From positions 41,166-105,165 of the forward strand of contig NZ_JBNMIU010000001.1 of the NCBI RefSeq assembly GCF_050873445.1: a DNA stretch of 64,000 nt, in the 5' to 3' direction. Positions 8,095 through 15,716 of the stretch are shown piece after piece (within the stretch, counting starts at the first letter, position 1; each line of letters opens with the position of its first letter). Both the position numbers and the translations under genes were made by a program. A model generated the notes under the pieces. That model did not search any database and was not told the origin of the DNA. It worked only from the letters and a program-made list of their open reading frames with translations. Origin of the DNA: Acidaminococcus sp050873445 (GTDB lineage: Bacteria; Bacillota; Negativicutes; Acidaminococcales; Acidaminococcaceae).

Positions 8095-8838
8095 ATGACT
8101 TTAGTCGGGAAAGTGGCGCTGGTTACTGGCGGCAGCCGGGGCATCGGCCGTGCCGTCGCTCTGAAACTGGCAGAAAACGGTGCAGATGTGGCCATCAACT
8201 ATGCCGGCAATACGGCAGCTGCTGAAGAAGTGAAAGCTGCTGTCGAAAAGCTGGGCCGCAGAGCCATGCTGGTCCAGGGCAGTGTTGCTGACACCGACGG
8301 TGTCCAGGCCATTGTGAACCAGGTCGTCAAGGAACTGGGCCGTCTGGATATCCTGATCAATAACGCAGGGATCACCCGGGACGGCCTCCTGATGCGCATG
8401 AAAGAAGCGGATTGGGATGCCGTGCTGGAAACCAATTTGAAAGGCGTATTCAACTGTTCCAAAGCTGTCATGCGCACCATGATGAAGCAGAAGAGCGGTC
8501 GGATCGTGAATATGGCCTCCGTTGTAGGGGAAATGGGCAATGCCGGCCAGGCCAACTATGCAGCCGCCAAGGCGGGTGTCATTGGCTTTACCAAGAGCCT
8601 GGCCAAGGAAGTGGCTTCCCGCGGGATCACCGTCAATGCGGTGGCGCCCGGGTTCATCGCCACGGATATGACCAAAGTTCTGACGGACGACCAGAAGGCA
8701 GAAATGGCCAGGACCATTCCTCTGGGACGGGCCGGCCAGCCTGAAGATGTTGCCAATGCAGTTTTATTCCTTGTGTCCGATGAAGCTGCTTATATAACCG
8801 GCCAGGTTTTAAATGTGGACGGTGGCATGGTAATGTAG
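8095..8838 (+). CDS. fabG: 3-oxoacyl-ACP reductase
   Basis: 247 aa short-chain dehydrogenase. Reduces 3-ketoacyl-ACP with NADPH. The cofactor loop TGGSRGIGRA, NNAG at 89-92, and the catalytic Ser142, Tyr155, Lys159 (YAAAK) are present. The start is preceded by AAGGAGG and sits one base after fabD. The C-terminal TGQVLNVDGGMVM is standard. Confidence 0.97.
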   Translation: MTLVGKVALVTGGSRGIGRAVALKLAENGADVAINYAGNTAAAEEVKAAVEKLGRRAMLVQGSVADTDGVQAIVNQVVKELGRLDILINNAGITRDGLLMRMKEADWDAVLETNLKGVFNCSKAVMRTMMKQKSGRIVNMASVVGEMGNAGQANYAAAKAGVIGFTKSLAKEVASRGITVNAVAPGFIATDMTKVLTDDQKAEMARTIPLGRAGQPEDVANAVLFLVSDEAAYITGQVLNVDGGMVM

Positions 8839-8872
8839 TATCATTATAGAGATGGAGAAGGAGGTGAATCAA

Positions 8873-9115
8873 ATGAGCGAACAAAGCACTTTTGAAAAAG
8901 TAAAGGCTATTACCGTTGACCAGCTGAGCGTTGCTCCGGAAGACGTAAAGATGGACTCTACGTTTATCGATGACTTGGGAGCTGACTCTCTGGACATTGT
9001 GGAACTGATCATGGCTTTCGAAGAGGAATTCAACACTGAAATCCCCGACGATGTGGCTGAAAAGATCCGCACTGTAAGAGACGCAGTTGAACTGTTGGAT
9101 AAAGAAGGTAAATAA
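8873..9115 (+). CDS. acpP: acyl carrier protein
   Basis: 80 aa, acidic. Carries growing acyl chains on 4'-phosphopantetheine attached to Ser39 in GADSLDIVELIM. An in-frame ATG at 8852 exists, but GGAGGTGA at 8860-8867 places initiation at ATG 8873 (MSEQSTFEKV). It is followed by a long hairpin (9126-9159) before the reductase gene, which may allow higher acpP output than the rest of the operon. Confidence 0.97.
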   Translation: MSEQSTFEKVKAITVDQLSVAPEDVKMDSTFIDDLGADSLDIVELIMAFEEEFNTEIPDDVAEKIRTVRDAVELLDKEGK

Positions 9116-9125
9116 TCCCATTATT

Positions 9126-9165
9126 TTCGGAAGGTCCCTGCCAGCAGGGGCTTTCCGAACTTTAT
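9126..9165 (+). terminator. intra-operon hairpin, partial terminator or mRNA stabiliser after acpP
   Basis: A 15-pair stem (9126-9140 with 9145-9159, two G-U pairs) with a CCAG loop is followed by only a weak U tract (CTTTATCCTT). It sits between acpP and the downstream reductase gene. Likely roles are partial termination or protection of the 3' end of acpP mRNA. Confidence 0.6.
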
Positions 9166-9199
9166 CCTTGATCTTATGATCTGAAATGGGGGATTTTTG

Positions 9200-10150
9200 T
9201 TGAAAGTGCCAGTGCTGAAGATTGGTGAAAAAGTAGCAACAATGCCTATCGTCCAGGGCGGTATGGCTATACGCTTGTCCACGGCGCGTTTGGCAGCTTC
9301 GGTGGCCAATGAAGGCGGTGTGGGTCTGATCGCTGCTTCTGGTCTGCCCTTTGATCAGCTGCGGAAAGAAATCCGTCTTGCCCGGAAATTATCCAACGGC
9401 AAGGGAATGATCGGCATCAATGCCATGGTGGCCGCCCGGGAATTTAAAGGGCTGATTACGACTGCAGCCCAGGAGAAAGTCGATTTGATCGTGGCCGGGG
9501 CTGGCTTTTCCAGAGATATGTTTGCGGTGGGCAAGGAATATGGTGTACCCATTGTGCCCATTGTATCTTATGCCAAATTGGCAAAAATCGCGGAACGGCT
9601 CGGCGCTTCTGCCGTTGTGGTGGAAGGGACTGAAGCAGGGGGCCATTTGGGGACTCAGCGTTCCATTAAAGATATCCTGCCGGAAATCCTTTCGGTGGTC
9701 AAAATCCCTGTGATTGCAGCAGGGGGCGCTGTCGACGGCAATGACGTGGCAGAGCTGCTGAAAATGGGGGCCAGTGGGGTCCAGATGGGCAGCCGGTTCG
9801 CTGCCAGTGAGGAATCCAACGGTGCTCCGATGTTAAAACAATTCTATCTGAAAATGACCGCAGACGATGTGGTGCAAATAGATAGCCCGGTAGGGTTCAA
9901 GGGCCGTGCCGTCCTGACGCCGTTCTCCAAAGCGGTGCTGGAAGGCCATCCGCTGAAACCCACCACCTGTGACAGCTGCCTGAAGCACTGCTCCCGCAGC
10001 TTCTGTATCATCCGGGCGTTGACCCGGGCCCAGCAGGGCGATCTGGAGACAGGTCTGGTGTTTACCGGCGCCAATATGTGGAAAATCAAAGAAATCCTTC
10101 CGGTTCATGAAATCTTCAGACGAATCAGGGAAGATCTGGATAAAAATTAA
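9200..10150 (+). CDS. FMN-dependent FabK / nitronate monooxygenase family reductase, candidate enoyl-ACP reductase II
   Basis: 316 aa TIM-barrel flavoprotein. It shows PIVQGGMAIRLSTARLAASVANEGGVGLI, VVEGTEAGGHLG, VIAAGGAVDGND and GVQMGSRF, all common to FabK and to nitronate monooxygenases. Its place between acpP and fabF, with no fabI in sight, favours the enoyl-ACP reductase role. The C-terminus has a cysteine group (CDSCLKHCSRSFC) that streptococcal FabK lacks, so it belongs to another branch. Start: TTG 9200 is six bases from GGGGGA (9188-9193), and a TTG directly upstream at 9197 is too close. I therefore give no gene symbol. Confidence 0.8.
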   Translation: MKVPVLKIGEKVATMPIVQGGMAIRLSTARLAASVANEGGVGLIAASGLPFDQLRKEIRLARKLSNGKGMIGINAMVAAREFKGLITTAAQEKVDLIVAGAGFSRDMFAVGKEYGVPIVPIVSYAKLAKIAERLGASAVVVEGTEAGGHLGTQRSIKDILPEILSVVKIPVIAAGGAVDGNDVAELLKMGASGVQMGSRFAASEESNGAPMLKQFYLKMTADDVVQIDSPVGFKGRAVLTPFSKAVLEGHPLKPTTCDSCLKHCSRSFCIIRALTRAQQGDLETGLVFTGANMWKIKEILPVHEIFRRIREDLDKN

Positions 10151-10165
10151 GACGAGGTGATCCTG

Positions 10166-11413
10166 TTGAAACGTAGAGTGGTTGTGACCGGCCTCAGTGC
10201 GATTACGCCCATTGGTATCGGCAAAGATGAATTTTGGAAAAGCCTGATGGCAGGGAAATCCGGCGTTGGCCTGATTACCCAATTTGATACGACGGATTTT
10301 AACTGCAAGATTGCCGGCGAAGTGAAAGGCTTCGATTTCGCCAACTACGGCGACCGGAAAGAAGGCAAGCGGATGGACCGGGTGACCCAGTTCGCTGTGG
10401 CCTGCGGCAAGATGGCTGTGGCCGATGCTGAACTGGATCTGGCCAGGGAAGATGTGGATCGGATCGGTGTGTGTGTAGGCACCGGGATCGGCGGTATCCA
10501 TACGTTCCTGGATGCAGCCACGAAACTGAACGCAAAGGGACCCGGCCGGATCAGTCCGTTCTTCATCCCCATGGAAATCCCCAACATGCCCGCTGCCCAG
10601 ATCGCCATCGACCTGGGAGTGAAAGGACCCAATACGGCCATTGTCACTGCCTGCTCCACAGGTTCTGACTGCATCGGGGAAGCCCTGCGGACCATCCAGT
10701 ACGGGGATGCCGATGTGATGATCGCCGGCGGTACGGAAGCAGCCATTTCTCCCATTGCTGTAGCAGGATTCGACAACATGAAAGCCCTGAGCCGGAACAA
10801 CGAAGCTCCGGAGAAGGCTTCCTGCCCCTTTGACAAGAAGCGCAGCGGTTTCGTCATGGGTGAAGGCTGCGGCCTGATCGTCGTGGAAGAACTGGAACAT
10901 GCCAAAAAGCGCGGGGCCCATATCTATGCAGAACTGGTGGGCTACGGCCACAACAGTGATGCCTACCATATCACCGCTCCGGATCCGGAAGGAGATATGC
11001 AGGTGAAATGCATGCAGATGGCCATCAAGGATGCCGGTCTGACCCCCGATGACGTGGATTATGTGAATGCCCACGGCACCAGCACCCACCGCAACGACCT
11101 GAACGAAACCAACTGCTGCAAGCGGGTATTCGGCGACCGGGCCAAACAGGTACCCATCAGCTCCATCAAATCCATGACGGGGCATCTGCTGGGCGGTGCC
11201 GGCGGCGTGGAAGCTGTTGCCACCATCCTGACCATTAAGAACGGTATGATCCCTCCCACCATCAACTATGAAGACGTGGATGTGGAAGAGGGCATGAATC
11301 TGGACTATGTGCCCAATGTAGCCCGGAAAGCCGACGTGAAGGTGGCTCTGTCCAACAACTTCGGTTTCGGCGGCCACAACGCCATCCTGTGCTTCAAGAA
11401 GTACGAAGACTAA
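10166..11413 (+). CDS. fabF: beta-ketoacyl-ACP synthase II
   Basis: 415 aa. Elongating condensing enzyme. Catalytic Cys163 (TACSTGSD), His303 (NAHGTSTH) and His340 (MTGHLLGG) are all present. AGGTGA at 10155-10160 supports TTG 10166 (MKRRVVVTGLS); the GTG at 10157 lies inside that site. It ends 10 bases before rnc. Confidence 0.97.
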   Translation: MKRRVVVTGLSAITPIGIGKDEFWKSLMAGKSGVGLITQFDTTDFNCKIAGEVKGFDFANYGDRKEGKRMDRVTQFAVACGKMAVADAELDLAREDVDRIGVCVGTGIGGIHTFLDAATKLNAKGPGRISPFFIPMEIPNMPAAQIAIDLGVKGPNTAIVTACSTGSDCIGEALRTIQYGDADVMIAGGTEAAISPIAVAGFDNMKALSRNNEAPEKASCPFDKKRSGFVMGEGCGLIVVEELEHAKKRGAHIYAELVGYGHNSDAYHITAPDPEGDMQVKCMQMAIKDAGLTPDDVDYVNAHGTSTHRNDLNETNCCKRVFGDRAKQVPISSIKSMTGHLLGGAGGVEAVATILTIKNGMIPPTINYEDVDVEEGMNLDYVPNVARKADVKVALSNNFGFGGHNAILCFKKYED

Positions 11414-11423
11414 GGGAACTGTG

Positions 11424-12125
11424 ATGGAGAAACAACGGCAAAAGGAGCTGGAAGAGCTCTGTCACAGCCTGGATATGACCATGCAGGACCTGCACCTGCT
11501 GGATATGGCACTGACCCATACGTCCTATGCCTATGAATCCAAACGGAATCCCAAGCCCCAGCACAATCAGCGGCTGGAGTTCCTGGGGGATTCGGTGCTC
11601 AGTCTGGTGGTCAGCACCTATATCTACAAGCACTATCCCAGGATGGATGAAGGCGAGCTTTCCAAGCTGCGGGCCTTCCTGGTCTGCGAAGAGACCCTGG
11701 CCCAGCTGGCTACGGAATACCATCTGGGAGAACATCTGCTGCTGGGAAAGGGTGAGATCAACCTGGACGGGGAGGAGAACCCTTCCATCCTGGCTGACGC
11801 TTTTGAGAGCGTCCTGGGAGCCTACTACCTGGACCAGGGTTTTGCCAATGCCACCCGGCTGCTGGACCGGCTGCTGATCCGGCGGATCCCGGAACTGACG
11901 GCCGACGGCGTGGACCGGGATTATAAGACCCGGCTGCAGGAAATGGCCCAGAAAGACGGACCGGCAGATATCCAGTACGAACTGGTCTCTGCGGAAGGCC
12001 CCAGCCATAACCGGACCTTTGTGATGCGTGTGCTGCTGAATCAGCAGGAGCAGGGCAGAGGCCGGGGAAAGACAAAAAAAGAAGCGGAACAGCGTGCTGC
12101 CAGAGAGGCGCTGAAAAAGCAATAA
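11424..12125 (+). CDS. rnc: ribonuclease III
   Basis: 233 aa. Cleaves double-stranded RNA in rRNA processing and mRNA decay. The signature RLEFLGDSVLSLVVS is at about 50-64, the second acidic cluster ADAFESVLGA follows, and a C-terminal double-stranded RNA binding domain ends with GKTKKEAEQRAAREAL. ATG 11424 is used; an in-frame GTG lies directly before it. It is the last gene of the fab operon and is followed by a strong terminator. Firmicutes often continue with smc or ftsY here; this genome has the polysaccharide region instead. Confidence 0.96.
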   Translation: MEKQRQKELEELCHSLDMTMQDLHLLDMALTHTSYAYESKRNPKPQHNQRLEFLGDSVLSLVVSTYIYKHYPRMDEGELSKLRAFLVCEETLAQLATEYHLGEHLLLGKGEINLDGEENPSILADAFESVLGAYYLDQGFANATRLLDRLLIRRIPELTADGVDRDYKTRLQEMAQKDGPADIQYELVSAEGPSHNRTFVMRVLLNQQEQGRGRGKTKKEAEQRAAREALKKQ

Positions 12126-12132
12126 AAAGAAA

Positions 12133-12167
12133 GGGCTGTGAAATCATCTTCACAGCTCCTTTATTTT
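12133..12167. terminator. bidirectional terminator between rnc and the GGDEF gene
   Basis: GGGCTGTGAA (12133-12142) pairs with TTCACAGCTC (12149-12158; one G-U). The plus side continues CTTTATTTT and the minus side TTTCTTTTT, so it can serve both convergent genes. Confidence 0.85.
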
Positions 12168-12171
12168 GCCA

Positions 12172-12252
12172 GCATCAGCTGTTTTCCATCGGCTAGTGAC
12201 TGGTGACTAGTGACGGGAGTGTGAAAAGCATTTTTTCACACTCCCGTCTTTC
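12172..12252 (+). repeat. dispersed intergenic repeat, copy A (heptamers plus hairpin)
   Basis: It opens with 30 bases (12172-12201) that match 27 of 30 with copy B at 56723-56752. Next come three tandem heptamers TAGTGAC, TGGTGAC, TAGTGAC (12194-12214), where copy B has one. It ends in a perfect 16-pair hairpin (12212-12227 with 12233-12248) followed by TTTCTT. Copy B has the same order of parts. No coding content. It could be a small non-autonomous element or a REP-like terminator module. Confidence 0.75.
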
Positions 12253-12273
12253 TTATATGCGTGCGGGCAGGAT

Positions 12274-13950
12274 TTACTGATCCTTATCCTGCTCAAGCGC
12301 TCTTTTTACTTCGTACATGGCTGCATCAGCCCGGCGGAAAACGTCTTTCCAGGTTTTATCCTCTCCTGGGCGATACTGGCTCCGGCCGGCAGAAAAGGAC
12401 CGTTCCAGCCAGGGCTCTTTGAAATTCCGGGTCCGGTGACAAAGGTAGGGAGTCAATTGCCGCCAGATGGTATCCTGGTTGTCGAAATCATCATTCTGGA
12501 TTACTACCAGGAACTCGTCGCCCCCAATCCGGTACACAGGGCTGTGCTTATAAAGGTCGCAGATGGTCTTGACCATGGCCTGGATGGCCAGATTGCCCTT
12601 TTCGTGTCCATAGGTGTCGTTGATCGTTTTCAGTTCGTTCATGTCCACCAGCACCAGGGAGAAGGGCGGGCAGCTGCCCAACTGGATCTGCTGGTCCAGC
12701 TGCAGCATCTTTTCTTCGAAAGCCGAGGTGTTCTTTACACCGGTAAGTTTGTCATAGTGGGCCTGCCTGCGCAATTCGTGGACCATGTCTTTCATCTGTC
12801 CCATGGTGGCGTTCATATTGTCCGCCAGCTGGCCGATTTCGTCATCATACTGTTTGATCACCAGTGTATCGTAATTCCCCCGGCCCATGCGCCGGGCGGC
12901 CTGATTGATGTCTTTCAGAGGTGCCAGCACCCGCCGGGTCAGGTGGATGGCCAGGGCTGAGGTTCCCATCCCGAACAGCACGATCAAAAAGAGGGTACGG
13001 AAAACGGCCTGGCGCTGTGCCGCGTAGATTTCTTCATCAGGGGCGCTGACTCCCAGCTTCATGCCGTTTTCCAATGTGGTGAAGGCAATCTTCTTTTTCT
13101 GCCCCTTGTAGATGACCGGAATGGTCCTGTCGCCGCTGTCGTAGTGATGCAGCTGGATCATATTGACCTGCAGGCCCAGGTCCTGGATGGTAGCATCGTC
13201 GTCCGTGAGGATGTTGACGTCGGGATGGGCATAGACCCGCCCTGTCGGCGACAACAGGGCACCGTAGCCGGAATCATAGACGGAAACCTTCTGGACCATG
13301 GAAATCAGGGTGGACATGCTGATATTGATGCCTACTACCCCGATGAACTGGTGACGGAGGTATACCGGTTTGACGTAGGAAACCATCCAGATGCCTGTAC
13401 GGTTGGGCTTGTAGGGTGGAATCCACATGGCCTGCTGCTGTTCTTTGGGAGCAGTGTACCACTGGATGGGGATCGTCTGCCCTTTCTCGGCCTGTTCAAC
13501 ATTGGTGATGGTTTCCGGATGGAAATCTCCGGAGCTTTTTGATTTCAGATACCAGAAGCCCCTGGGTCCTCCCGTAAGGTTTTCATTATAATGAATGTAG
13601 AAGCCGTTGACTTCAGGAATGGTACTCACGGCAGTCACAAACCGCTTGTACAGACGCTGGTCTATGACCTGGCGCACCTGGGGATCCTGGATCTGGTCTG
13701 GACGGTCGTAGTGCTGGCGCATGATGCTGGCCATGAAATTGACCGCATCGGAGGCCTGGAGCAGAGGTTTGTTCAGACTGGCAGCGGTCTTCTGGGTTTC
13801 CAGGTTCAGCCCCATATTGGCCAATCGTGTGGAATAGACATTGATGAAACGCAGGTTCAGGAGTCCCATGATCCCGGTAAGCAAAATGGTGGTTCCCAGG
13901 ATCATGCCGATGAAATAGTTTTGCAGACTACTTCGAGGTCGAGGAAACAA
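12274..13950 (-). CDS. membrane diguanylate cyclase (Cache-like sensor, HAMP, GGDEF)
   Basis: 558 aa. Predicted to make c-di-GMP from two GTP. Order: short cytoplasmic start, TM at about 11-31, extracytoplasmic Cache-like sensor at about 35-312 (FYIHYNENLTGG, GVVGINISMSTLISMV, YDSGYGALLSPTGRVYAHP), TM at about 315-336, HAMP, then GGDEF with an intact active site YRIGGDEF at 474-480. The inhibitory I-site RxxD expected just before it reads YKHS, so product inhibition is probably absent. The frame extends to an ATG at 14028, but that part lies in the riboswitch expression platform. TTG 13950 after AAGGGAG (13965-13959) is the likely start. Confidence 0.9.
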   Translation of the reverse strand: MFPRPRSSLQNYFIGMILGTTILLTGIMGLLNLRFINVYSTRLANMGLNLETQKTAASLNKPLLQASDAVNFMASIMRQHYDRPDQIQDPQVRQVIDQRLYKRFVTAVSTIPEVNGFYIHYNENLTGGPRGFWYLKSKSSGDFHPETITNVEQAEKGQTIPIQWYTAPKEQQQAMWIPPYKPNRTGIWMVSYVKPVYLRHQFIGVVGINISMSTLISMVQKVSVYDSGYGALLSPTGRVYAHPDVNILTDDDATIQDLGLQVNMIQLHHYDSGDRTIPVIYKGQKKKIAFTTLENGMKLGVSAPDEEIYAAQRQAVFRTLFLIVLFGMGTSALAIHLTRRVLAPLKDINQAARRMGRGNYDTLVIKQYDDEIGQLADNMNATMGQMKDMVHELRRQAHYDKLTGVKNTSAFEEKMLQLDQQIQLGSCPPFSLVLVDMNELKTINDTYGHEKGNLAIQAMVKTICDLYKHSPVYRIGGDEFLVVIQNDDFDNQDTIWRQLTPYLCHRTRNFKEPWLERSFSAGRSQYRPGEDKTWKDVFRRADAAMYEVKRALEQDKDQ

Positions 13951-13972
13951 GGTACATTCTCCCTTCTTGAAC

Positions 13973-14000
13973 AATAAAAAAGACTGCCTGACGGCAGTCT
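13973..14000 (-). terminator. riboswitch-controlled terminator
   Basis: On the minus strand AGACTGCC (14000-13993), loop GTCA, GGCAGTCT (13988-13981), then a run of T. An intrinsic terminator placed between the c-di-GMP aptamer and the TTG start of the cyclase gene, so it is the likely expression platform. Confidence 0.88.
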
Positions 14001-14080
14001 CTACAAGATCTTTCAAAGGAGCTGGCACACTGGCCTGGACAATTGTCCTACCTGTTCAAATCCATAAAAAATGACTCCTT

Positions 14081-14150
14081 GCCTTGCAGCTGGCTGCCAT
14101 TTTACAGGCCCTCTTAGCTTTGCGTCACTGGATTTCTCCAGCTTTGCTCT
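14081..14150 (-). promoter_or_regulatory. c-di-GMP-I (GEMM-I) riboswitch aptamer
   Basis: Read on the minus strand it contains GCAAAGCTGG, a GAAA loop in GGAGAAATCC, the hallmark GTGACGCAAAGC, then GAGGGCCT, and the closing ATGGCAGCCAGCTGC. These follow the GEMM-I consensus in order and spacing, including the GNRA tetraloop and its receptor side. It lies about 80 bases upstream of the terminator at 14000-13973 and about 130 upstream of the cyclase start. A -10-like TATAAT on the minus strand (14168-14163) is just upstream. Whether ligand turns expression on or off cannot be decided by eye. Confidence 0.92.
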
Positions 14151-14217
14151 TTGGTCTTTCTTATTATATAGATTCATACAACTTAATTATAAACTGTAGG
14201 TCCGGATTTGTCCAGTA

Positions 14218-14247
14218 TTGTCAAGTACAATAAGAAGAATATATTAT
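14218..14247 (+). promoter_or_regulatory. candidate promoter of the exopolysaccharide operon
   Basis: TTGTCA (14218-14223), 18-base spacer, TATTAT (14242-14247), each 5 of 6 to consensus. A second weaker pair is TTGTAG (14304-14309), 17 bases, TATAGC (14327-14332). Between 14151 and 14410 the sequence is AT-rich and holds these promoters and the divergent cyclase promoter; I see no gene there. Confidence 0.6.
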
Positions 14248-14410
14248 ACTCTTTTGTCATGACACATAGAATACTGTAAAAAGCGTTGTCCAGACAAGGC
14301 CTTTTGTAGTATCATTAAACTATAAGTATAGCAATAATACAATTATGCCATAAAATAAAACAATTTGATTGAAGCGGATTTTGGGTCAATGAAATTTGGG
14401 AGTGAAGTCG

Positions 14411-15700
14411 ATGAAAAAGGGGAGTAGAAGCGGGAGCCTCCTGGCACTGCTGCTGATGGCTCTTCCGGGGATGGCTTTTGCCGCCGATGTTCCCGCACGG
14501 GTGGAGAATCAGCCGGTCCCTCCCGGCGTGGAAGAGAACCTGCAGAAACTGGTGGATCTCCATCTGGTGCAGCTGCCGGCCGGGTGTCCGTCGGTAACAG
14601 AAGGCCATTTTACCCGGGATGAACTGACGGATCTGACCCTGCAGGCCATGAGCCGGCTGGGGATGGATGATCACGGGGATGTGGACGGAATCAGGAATAC
14701 CCGGATCCCGGGAGCCCAGGAGACACTGGCTTTACGAAAGGCGCTGTACAGGGACCTGCAGAACCGGGGGATGCTGGAAGACAAAACTGTGCTGACGGAC
14801 CTGTCTCCTTCGCCCTATGCCCCGGATGGGAAGATCAATGAAGACCGGAAATATAAGCTTTCAGCGGAACTGCGCTATAATTATGTGAAGCATAGCGGAG
14901 ATCCCCACTGGGACTGGCGGGATAGCCGGCTGCGGGCACGGCTCTATCTGGAAGCCAGGATCAATGACGACTGGCATGCTTTCGGCATGGCGGAATTCAA
15001 CCACCATTTCTTGGGCAGTCATAACAATGACAGCTGGATGGAAGACAAGCGGATCTACGTACGGGGCATGGTGAAGGGTGCTGCAGTCACTGCCGGTATG
15101 TATGGCCTGGAACTGGGCGAAGGGAATATCTTTGATTCCACAGTGAAGGGCGCCACGGTGGACTGGGGCGATAAAGTTCGGTATGAAGCCACTGCCGGTC
15201 AGACCAAGGCCGGTGGTGACCTGGCCAGCGTGGGGGCCGTCAGGGAAACGGATACGGCCACTATGGGGGCCGCCATCCATTCCTTTGGCAGTGACGACTG
15301 GGGGCACGAAAAGAATACCATCTGGGATGCTTTCTACAACCGGAAGCTCAGTCCCCAGGTGGGAACCGGCCTGATGTTCCTGGGGTCTGACAAGGCCCAG
15401 GGGGACGGCAAACGGAGCGGATTTGTGGCCCGGGCCCAGCTGGGGAACCTGGAGAGCTGGAAGCCCGGCAGCCAGGCCTTTGCTCTGCGGTATTACTACC
15501 AGCCGGCTTCTACCTATGTGGCGCATACCATGTCCGGAGTGGCTGATTATATGACCGGATTCAGGGGATGGGGAACCCAGTATCAGTATACCCTCATGCC
15601 CAATGTGGTCATGAACCTGGAATACTACAACCTGCGGGAACTGTCTTCCGGCAAACCGGGACGGACCCTGTGGGGCGATGTAACCTATTATTTTGGCTAA
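14411..15700 (+). CDS. secreted outer-membrane beta-barrel (porin-like) protein of the polysaccharide operon
   Basis: 429 aa. A clear signal peptide ends MALPGMAFA before ADVPARV. Residues about 30-80 (LQKLVDLHLVQL ... FTRDELTDLTLQAM) loosely resemble an S-layer homology repeat with TRDE for TRAE; Negativicute OmpM porins have such a domain. From about 155 on, the protein is a series of alternating polar/aromatic strands (KLSAELRYNYV, LYLEARINDDWHAFGMAEF, IYVRGMVKGAAVTAGMYG) and ends in WGDVTYYFG, as expected for a barrel. ATG 14411 follows GGGAGTGA. First gene of the operon, so export of the polymer across the outer membrane is the inferred role (AlgE- or PgaA-like by position, not by visible homology). 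Confidence 0.7.
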   Translation: MKKGSRSGSLLALLLMALPGMAFAADVPARVENQPVPPGVEENLQKLVDLHLVQLPAGCPSVTEGHFTRDELTDLTLQAMSRLGMDDHGDVDGIRNTRIPGAQETLALRKALYRDLQNRGMLEDKTVLTDLSPSPYAPDGKINEDRKYKLSAELRYNYVKHSGDPHWDWRDSRLRARLYLEARINDDWHAFGMAEFNHHFLGSHNNDSWMEDKRIYVRGMVKGAAVTAGMYGLELGEGNIFDSTVKGATVDWGDKVRYEATAGQTKAGGDLASVGAVRETDTATMGAAIHSFGSDDWGHEKNTIWDAFYNRKLSPQVGTGLMFLGSDKAQGDGKRSGFVARAQLGNLESWKPGSQAFALRYYYQPASTYVAHTMSGVADYMTGFRGWGTQYQYTLMPNVVMNLEYYNLRELSSGKPGRTLWGDVTYYFG

Positions 15701-15716
15701 AAAAGCGGTGATGTTC

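Noticed and set aside
13951..14028. Longer N-terminus for the GGDEF protein starting at 14028
   Set aside because: That stretch is the terminator and expression platform of the riboswitch; a good ribosome binding site exists only before TTG 13950.
14040..14075. GTTCAAATCC on the plus strand, like a tRNA T loop
   Set aside because: No acceptor stem, D arm or anticodon arm can be built around it, and it lies between the riboswitch and its terminator on the other strand.
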